A DNA stretch of 11,871 bases from Gammaproteobacteria bacterium RIFCSPHIGHO2_12_FULL_37_34 (GTDB lineage Bacteria > Pseudomonadota > Gammaproteobacteria > DSM-16500), in assembly GCA_001801495.1 (NCBI GenBank), contig MGXW01000008.1, forward strand, positions 1 through 11,871, in the 5' to 3' direction. Each line of letters opens with the position of its first letter. The stretch's first letter is position 1. The notes under the pieces were generated by a model. It worked only from the letters and a program-made list of their open reading frames with translations. It searched no databases and was not told the origin of the DNA. Shown piece after piece: positions 6,892 to 11,871 of the stretch. The position numbers and the translations under genes were made by a program.

Positions 6892-7827
6892 ATGCATCAT
6901 GATATAAACGGCATTTTATTATTGGATAAACCAAGCAGCATGACATCCAATCAAGCCTTACAACGGGTTAAGCGCTTGTTTCATGCTAAAAAAGCAGGGC
7001 ATACGGGCAGCTTAGATCCTATTGCGACAGGTATGTTACCCATTTGTTTTGGGGAGGCAACAAAATTTTCTCAATTTTTATTAGAATCAGATAAAACATA
7101 TCATGTTGTTGCTAAATTAGGTGAATGCACAACGACAGGGGATTCTGAAGGTGAAATCATTAAAACACGCACTATCGATGGTGTGACTTCTTCACAAATT
7201 GCACATGTCTTCAAACAATTTTTAGGCGATATTAAGCAAATTCCACCCATGTTTTCTGCTATCAAATATCAAGGCAAACCGCTTTATAAACTCGCCCGTC
7301 AAGGCATTCAAATTGATCGTGCACCACGTGATATTACAATTTATGCATTAGAGTTAATTGATTTTAATGCAATAGGTGTGCAACAAACCTCATCACATCA
7401 CCATCAGGCAACTTTTACCTTTACAGTACATTGTAGCAAAGGAACTTATATTCGTACGTTAGTAGAGGATATTGGTGAGGTATTAGGTTGTGGTGCGCAT
7501 GTTGTTGAGTTACGTCGTATGACGGTTACACCATATCATGCAAATCATATGCATGGTTTGGCTACTTTAGAAAATATTGCCAAAAGCACAGGGCTAAGCA
7601 GTTTATTAACTTGTTTACTACCAGTTGAGACAGCAGTGCGCATTTTTCCGGCTGTGACATTATCAGCAGCATCTGCATTTTATATACGTACTGGACAAGC
7701 CATACGCGTTCATCTTCCATCCGATAGCGTATTTGTACGTTTGTTATCAGAGGATGCGACATTTTTAGGGATAGGAGAAGTGATGGGAGATGGCCGCATT
7801 AAGCCGAAACGGTTAGTGGGAAGATAA
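6892..7827 (+). CDS. truB: tRNA pseudouridine-55 synthase
   Basis: A 311-residue enzyme that isomerises U55 in the T-loop of tRNAs. Motif I begins at DINGILLLDKPSSMTSN. The catalytic motif GHTGSLDPIATGMLP contains the nucleophile D42, and the SKGTYIRTLVEDIG motif lies about residue 182. The C-terminal part (VFVRLLSEDATFLGIGE) fits the PUA-like RNA-binding domain. E. coli TruB has 314 residues. The start is uncertain: a GTG at 6883 would add three residues, and neither has a strong Shine-Dalgarno. ATG 6892 is chosen because of a GTGA 5 nt upstream. It is the last gene of the operon; the expected neighbour rpsO is absent here and a minus-strand gene ends 13 bp downstream. Confidence 0.95.
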   Translation: MHHDINGILLLDKPSSMTSNQALQRVKRLFHAKKAGHTGSLDPIATGMLPICFGEATKFSQFLLESDKTYHVVAKLGECTTTGDSEGEIIKTRTIDGVTSSQIAHVFKQFLGDIKQIPPMFSAIKYQGKPLYKLARQGIQIDRAPRDITIYALELIDFNAIGVQQTSSHHHQATFTFTVHCSKGTYIRTLVEDIGEVLGCGAHVVELRRMTVTPYHANHMHGLATLENIAKSTGLSSLLTCLLPVETAVRIFPAVTLSAASAFYIRTGQAIRVHLPSDSVFVRLLSEDATFLGIGEVMGDGRIKPKRLVGR

Positions 7828-7840
7828 GCATTCTCATTTT

Positions 7841-8716
7841 TTATACCAATGGTTGCTTTAATATTTTTTCTAATATTCGTAAAGGAGATCGGGACTCATC
7901 TTGCATCGCATGCGGAGGAAGGTGAACAGTTTGTTCCACTGTATATTGTCCTTCCATAGCAGCATGTGAAACTTGATCAGTTTGCACAATCCAAGTACTA
8001 CCAGCAGGAAATCGTACTTCACATTGCTGCGCTTTTTTTTGATAAGATTCATCCGCTTTCATCTGGTTATGCAAACATAACATATAGTGATCATACAATG
8101 TTCGATAACTCTTAGTGATTTTTAAAAAACGTAAACATACTGCACTTCCAGGAAAAGGTTTATGAATATTAGGAATAAATCGATGAGCTACTTGCTCAAA
8201 GGGTTCACCAATACGCCATACACGATCTTCCCCGTGTGGATTAATGTTACAAAACACACGTAATATTCGTTTACCTTGATTAGGTGCAGAGGGAAAGGCA
8301 TCAACATGTAAACGTCTATCATCCTTTCGATAGGATGTTTGGCGCTTGCTAATTTGTACCGGACGAAAACTGGTTCGTCCAAGTACAAGATATTGTGCAT
8401 ATTGTGGAAATAACGCATGAATAAAATCAAGTGCTTGATTGCAAAAGCGATCTAACATTAATTTTAGTTGCAAATGTTGTTCATCAGATAAATGTTGTAC
8501 TCCCCACAATTTATTATTATCAGGTTGATAACTAATATTTTTAGAATGAGGATCGGCATAAATTGGGGATAATAAATTTCTTTCTTCCGGCGATAATGCA
8601 AAAGCCAATTGTGGAAAATAAAGTATTTGCCCACGTTCTAGATTGCAAATGGCTTGTTGTTGCGTAGAACTTGAAAAAGTTTCATCCCATTTCTGAGTTG
8701 AAAAAGTTTGTAACAT
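7841..8716 (-). CDS. kdoO: Kdo hydroxylase (Fe(II)/2-oxoglutarate dioxygenase)
   Basis: A 291-residue protein I recognise as the Kdo hydroxylase family (PF11004 type). This enzyme converts the outer Kdo of the lipid A-Kdo2 inner core to Ko, using O2, Fe(II) and 2-oxoglutarate. The iron-binding triad candidates are H137 and D139 in LHVDAFPSAP and a distal H251 in QVSHAAMEGQY. The family-like block GKRILRVFCNINPHGEDRVWRIGEPFE spans about residues 148-174. There is no signal peptide, which suits a cytoplasmic or inner-membrane-associated enzyme. In-frame GTG, ATG, ATG occur in a row; the second ATG (8716 down) is chosen because GAGG at 8725-8722 is 5 nt away. It lies 43 bp behind the aminopeptidase gene and converges on truB. 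Confidence 0.8.
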   Translation of the reverse strand: MLQTFSTQKWDETFSSSTQQQAICNLERGQILYFPQLAFALSPEERNLLSPIYADPHSKNISYQPDNNKLWGVQHLSDEQHLQLKLMLDRFCNQALDFIHALFPQYAQYLVLGRTSFRPVQISKRQTSYRKDDRRLHVDAFPSAPNQGKRILRVFCNINPHGEDRVWRIGEPFEQVAHRFIPNIHKPFPGSAVCLRFLKITKSYRTLYDHYMLCLHNQMKADESYQKKAQQCEVRFPAGSTWIVQTDQVSHAAMEGQYTVEQTVHLPPHAMQDESRSPLRILEKILKQPLV

Positions 8717-8759
8717 CATCACCTCAGTATTCGTGTTATTTTATTCTCTCAGAAAAAGA

Positions 8760-9986
8760 TTATGCGTTAGTTGGTTCTGCTAATTCAACCGCAAAAGCGA
8801 TGCCGAGTTTTACAAAATCAGTCATGTGATTTAAGGATAAAATATCCATGGTATCGTGCTCAGTATGGATATAGGGGTCTTCTTTACCAAAAGCCGCTTC
8901 CACAGGCATGGAAGCTGCAAAGCCGGCTTTATACCATGATGCATGATCACTACAAGCATAACCGCATTGTGTATCTTTACTGGGTTGTTTAACATAAGTA
9001 TGAATTAATAATTTAAGATAAGTAGTCAAGTCCACATTAACAAAATCATTTATTAACCAAATAGTTGAGTCATTTTTCGGTGCATAACCAGTGAGATCAA
9101 GTTGGATGATAGCTTCAATCGGAATACGTTTTTTTTGAAATTCCGAAACGACCACTTTTGAACCGACTAAGCCCATTTCTTCCGCAGCATACCAAATAAA
9201 ATAAATTGGTTTTTTAAAGCGCATGCCACTGGTTAATAAGGTGCGCGCTACCTCCATAACCGTTACGGTTCCAGAACCATCATCATCGGCACCCGGGCTG
9301 CGGCCAAAAAAATCTTTAACGATAGAATCGATGTGACCACCAATCACAATACCGGGTCCATCTTCGTTACCAAATTTTGCGACAACTGAAGGTTGTCTAA
9401 AGCGACCAGTATCAATGAAATAGACGGTCACATCATTGTCATGGTTAGTTTGTTTGGCAATGGTTTCAACTTGATTTTTAATCCATTTGGCAGCATCTAC
9501 TCCATTTTCTGAGAAAGCAAATCGATCTTGAAAGTTAGTTAAAGTTGTTAAATTATTCCACATATTTTGTGGGTTGATTTGATGAAGCAATTGATTCACT
9601 TGTGGTTCATACTTGATACTATAATGTGCTGTTTCTGATGACGTATGAATTGGCATGTCATACTGTTTTAAAAATAATTTTTTCTTACTTTCGGATACTG
9701 GTTTAATAGTAAACTGATGCCATTCTTCTGTTACATCTATAAAACCGCCACATACTTTTTTTTGATGTTGTTTGAGGTTAATTAATTGCTGTATGCCTCT
9801 TATATCGGTTGCAATCAGGGATAAGTTTTGATTTTCAATAAGAGTAGAATAAGGATGAGTCATTCGTTTGATTAAGCAATGACGTGCCACAATAATGGTT
9901 TTTTCTGCTGGAGCAGCGTAAGTAATAAAAGAAAATCCACCCAACAAAATAAAGATACAAAAAATGAAATTGTTCTTCCATGACAT
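8760..9986 (-). CDS. Secreted M28-family zinc aminopeptidase (LapA/Vibrio type)
   Basis: A 408-residue preproprotein. Residues 1-24 are a signal peptide (hydrophobic core IFCIFILLGGFSFI, cleavage near TYA-AP), followed by a long pro/N-terminal region to about 140. The catalytic domain has the full di-zinc set: H218 (GGHIDS), bridging D234 (PGADDDGSGT), general base E269 with ligand E270 (AAEEMGL), D297 (LDLTGY) and H374 (IHTEHDT). CGYACSDHASWYKAGF (C341/C345) mirrors the disulfide and substrate-pocket segment of the Vibrio/Aeromonas proteolytica leucine aminopeptidase. It should remove N-terminal, mainly hydrophobic, residues in the periplasm or outside the cell; Legionella secretes similar enzymes through type II secretion. 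The ATG has AAGGA (9999-9995) 8 nt upstream. It lies 39 bp after dsbA, probably in the same transcript. Confidence 0.88.
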   Translation of the reverse strand: MSWKNNFIFCIFILLGGFSFITYAAPAEKTIIVARHCLIKRMTHPYSTLIENQNLSLIATDIRGIQQLINLKQHQKKVCGGFIDVTEEWHQFTIKPVSESKKKLFLKQYDMPIHTSSETAHYSIKYEPQVNQLLHQINPQNMWNNLTTLTNFQDRFAFSENGVDAAKWIKNQVETIAKQTNHDNDVTVYFIDTGRFRQPSVVAKFGNEDGPGIVIGGHIDSIVKDFFGRSPGADDDGSGTVTVMEVARTLLTSGMRFKKPIYFIWYAAEEMGLVGSKVVVSEFQKKRIPIEAIIQLDLTGYAPKNDSTIWLINDFVNVDLTTYLKLLIHTYVKQPSKDTQCGYACSDHASWYKAGFAASMPVEAAFGKEDPYIHTEHDTMDILSLNHMTDFVKLGIAFAVELAEPTNA

Positions 9987-10025
9987 AATTATTTTCCTTA
10001 TTATGCGAGTATTGTAAAAACGACG

Positions 10026-10814
10026 TTACTTTCCTGCCTGGTCAATCAAATCTTGTAGCTGTTTTTGATTCATTTGACCAGGCGTGTAATGAATAGTATT
10101 GCTACTTGTTGCATCTGATTTACCAATAAAAAATGCTGGAGTGCCGAATAATTTAAGATCTTGCGCAAGTTTTATATTATTTTTTAATTGCATATTAATT
10201 GCTTGATCATTCATATCTTTCTTTAATTGCTCCACATTTAAACCCTGAGCTTTTGCTAAGGTATAGATACCATTTTCAGTAAGAGGTTGTTTAGTTGTAA
10301 TAAGAGCATGGTGTAGTTCGTAATACTTTCCTTGTTTATTGGCAGCTAATGCCGCTCGCGCTGCAAATTCCGATAAAGGGCCGCGAATTGGGAACTCTTT
10401 AAAAACGATGCGTACATTGGGATTGGCTTTCATAATAGCATCAATGATAGGTGCCATATCTACACAATGCGGGCATTGATAATCAAAAAATTCAACAACA
10501 GTAACATTGCCTTGTGGGTTACCAGCAATCGGATCATTTGTCTGGTTAAATAAAGCGTTTATATATTGAGGAGCATTTTGTTCTGTTTTTTTAACAGTTT
10601 TTTCTGCTTCCTCGTATTGTCGGCGTTGCAAAACTTGCATAGCTTCTACCAAAACCTCAGGTTTGGTCAGGAGATATTGATGAACAACTTCTTCAATTTT
10701 CGCTCGCTGAGTGGGGTTAACAGGAATATTACCACTCGCATTAGATGCGGCAAAACTTTGTGCGCCAGTTAAGATAAGTGTTAAAATAAGTGACGTTTTG
10801 GTTGCTCGATTCAT
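10026..10814 (-). CDS. Com1-like DsbA-family thiol-disulfide oxidoreductase
   Basis: A 262-residue exported protein. The signal peptide is residues 1-22 (TSLILTLILTGAQSFA, cleavage at SFA-AS). A Com1-like helical region follows (about 35-80, HQYLLTKPEVLVEAMQVLQ). The thioredoxin-fold DsbA domain has the active site EFFDYQC114PHC117 and cis-proline TP226 in LFGTPAFFIG. These two are the only cysteines of the mature chain. The layout strongly resembles the Coxiella outer-membrane-associated antigen Com1, whose N-terminal helices can mediate dimerisation as in DsbC/ScsC-type proteins. The likely role is periplasmic disulfide formation or isomerisation; the direction cannot be told from sequence. 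The frame is open to an ATG at 10898, but ATG 10814 is right because AGGAG (10827-10823) lies 8 nt upstream and the signal peptide starts there. Confidence 0.88.
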   Translation of the reverse strand: MNRATKTSLILTLILTGAQSFAASNASGNIPVNPTQRAKIEEVVHQYLLTKPEVLVEAMQVLQRRQYEEAEKTVKKTEQNAPQYINALFNQTNDPIAGNPQGNVTVVEFFDYQCPHCVDMAPIIDAIMKANPNVRIVFKEFPIRGPLSEFAARAALAANKQGKYYELHHALITTKQPLTENGIYTLAKAQGLNVEQLKKDMNDQAINMQLKNNIKLAQDLKLFGTPAFFIGKSDATSSNTIHYTPGQMNQKQLQDLIDQAGK

Positions 10815-10839
10815 TAAGAGATCTCCTATTGTGTGTTCG

Positions 10840-10867
10840 ATCATAACAAATGATTGGATGATGATAA
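10840..10867 (-). promoter_or_regulatory. Possible dsbA promoter
   Basis: On the minus strand TTATCA (10867-10862), a 16-bp spacer and TATGAT (10845-10840) could form a sigma-70 promoter, with a start near 10833 in the 62-bp cca-dsbA gap. This would let dsbA and downstream genes be expressed independently of cca. Both boxes are imperfect. Confidence 0.35.
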
Positions 10868-10876
10868 AGAATAAAT

Positions 10877-11871
10877 TTATGAAATTCCAGTTAACCATTT
10901 TGCAAGTTTTTTATAACGTTCCTCTTTTATTTTATTAGCAAGTTTTTGGCCTTCAAACCCTTGTGCAATCAATGGTTGGATATCAATCGATTTAACTTTC
11001 CGTGTGCATTTCATTAGCCAATTAGGCTCAAAATGAGCACCTTGAGTAGAAGCAATGGCTTGGCAGGCAGCAAGAAAATCTTTAAAACGTTCTTCACGGC
11101 GAAAAACATCAAGTGAATAGAGTAGCTGTAACAGTTCTTCTGCGGATAAGTTTGGTGCTTGCAAGGCTTTTTGATGATGTAAAGCAGTCAGCAGAGCAAG
11201 GGTTTGAAATTGATTAGGTATGCGGTAGCGCTTCGCAAGTGATAAAACAGCTTGTTTAGGTTCGGGTAAAGCGTGTAATAAAGCAGCAAAACGAATAATG
11301 GGTTGTTGAGTGATTGGAGTTGCAGCAATAAGTGCTTTCATACCCATACCATCAATAGGCAAATTAGGAAATAGGGTATGTAAAGCGTCGCATTTAGCAA
11401 GTACAGCAAAAAATTGCTCAGGATTTTTTTCTGCTAAAGCACGTTCTAATTCTTTCCAGACGCGCTCTGCAACAAGTGCATCGACTTCACCGGATGCGAC
11501 CATGCTGCGCATGAGCGTAATTGTTTCAGGGGCGATGTGAAATCCTTGATGAGCATAGCGCGCTAAAAAACGGGCTATACGTAAAATTCGAACAGGATCT
11601 TCGGCAAAAGCAGGCGATACATGACGAAGAATTTTTTTCTCCAGGTCTTGTTTACCATGATAAGGATCAATTAATTCGCCTTCTTCTGTTTGTGCCATAG
11701 CATTAATCGTGAGATCGCGACGCAATAAATCATCCGTTAAGGCAACTGCGGGGGAGGTATCGAATACAAACCCTTTGTATCCTGGTTTAGTTTTGCGCTC
11801 CATACGCGCAAGCGCATATTCCTCACCAGTTTTTGGGTGTAAAAAGACAGGGAACTCTTTGCCGACTTGTT
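10877..11871 (-). CDS. cca: CCA-adding enzyme (tRNA nucleotidyltransferase), 5' end missing, HD domain degenerate
   Basis: The gene runs off the right edge; about 330 C-terminal residues are visible, the first full codon reading leftward from 11869. The protein adds or repairs the 3' CCA of tRNAs in the cytoplasm. Visible class II motifs are QVGKEFPVFLHP and EEYALAR, RRDLTINAMA, IDPYHG with the ILRHVSPAFAEDPVRILR helix, and ERVWKE, all very close to E. coli Cca. The catalytic GGxVRD/DxD motif should lie just outside the window. Downstream, the part that in E. coli is an HD phosphohydrolase is shortened: RFAALLHALPEP replaces RFATLCHDLGKG, and the HHGH segment is absent. Only nucleotidyltransferase activity is therefore expected. 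An internal ATG at 11803 is not the start, because the homologous frame continues through it. The dsbA start is 62 bp downstream. Confidence 0.93.
   Translation of the reverse strand, partial: QVGKEFPVFLHPKTGEEYALARMERKTKPGYKGFVFDTSPAVALTDDLLRRDLTINAMAQTEEGELIDPYHGKQDLEKKILRHVSPAFAEDPVRILRIARFLARYAHQGFHIAPETITLMRSMVASGEVDALVAERVWKELERALAEKNPEQFFAVLAKCDALHTLFPNLPIDGMGMKALIAATPITQQPIIRFAALLHALPEPKQAVLSLAKRYRIPNQFQTLALLTALHHQKALQAPNLSAEELLQLLYSLDVFRREERFKDFLAACQAIASTQGAHFEPNWLMKCTRKVKSIDIQPLIAQGFEGQKLANKIKEERYKKLAKWLTGIS

Noticed and set aside
10815..10898. N-terminal extension of the DsbA-like protein from the ATG at 10898
   Set aside because: It would overlap the end of cca and place 28 residues before a complete signal peptide; the good Shine-Dalgarno belongs to ATG 10814.

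Overview
The window is an AT-rich chromosomal segment from a gammaproteobacterium, most likely of the Legionellales (Coxiella/Legionella-like). The evidence is the initiator tRNA–rimP–nusA–infB–rbfA–truB order, a NusA with two C-terminal acidic repeats, a DsbA-family protein that resembles Coxiella Com1, a secreted M28 aminopeptidase and a Kdo hydroxylase. The genus is an inference from remembered protein similarity; no search was run.

Layout. Positions 1-233 hold the 3' end of an ABC-type ATPase with a C-terminal AAA-associated domain. Positions 331-1110 hold a compact accessory module: a TumE/DUF6516-like toxin gene and an overlapping winged-helix antitoxin gene, preceded by a perfect 11-bp inverted repeat that looks like an autoregulatory operator. 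A convergent dps gene follows (1162-1662, minus). Divergent from dps lies an initiator tRNA gene (1787-1860) with its own promoter and a strong intrinsic terminator. The translation/transcription core operon rimP-nusA-infB-rbfA-truB (1956-7827, plus) comes next, with gaps of 13, 14, 3 and 13 bp. From 7841 to the right edge all genes are on the minus strand. In transcription order they are cca (5' end outside the window), a Com1-like dsbA, an M28 aminopeptidase and kdoO, separated by 62, 39 and 43 bp.

How the genes work together. The central operon serves ribosome maturation (RimP, RbfA), tRNA pseudouridylation (TruB), initiation (IF2 with initiator tRNA) and transcription elongation/antitermination (NusA). 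The tRNA gene does not encode its CCA tail, so it depends on the CCA-adding enzyme encoded at the right end. That enzyme appears to have lost the metal-binding residues of its HD phosphohydrolase domain. The other three minus-strand genes are envelope or export functions: periplasmic thiol chemistry, a secreted peptidase and LPS inner-core hydroxylation. No gene-free stretch exceeds 300 bp; the longest is 234-389.

The best candidates for a second look are the toxin-antitoxin module with its operator, the U1·U72 acceptor end of the initiator tRNA, the HD-degenerate Cca, and the small GC-rich patch at 251-300. I see no clearly new multi-gene system.
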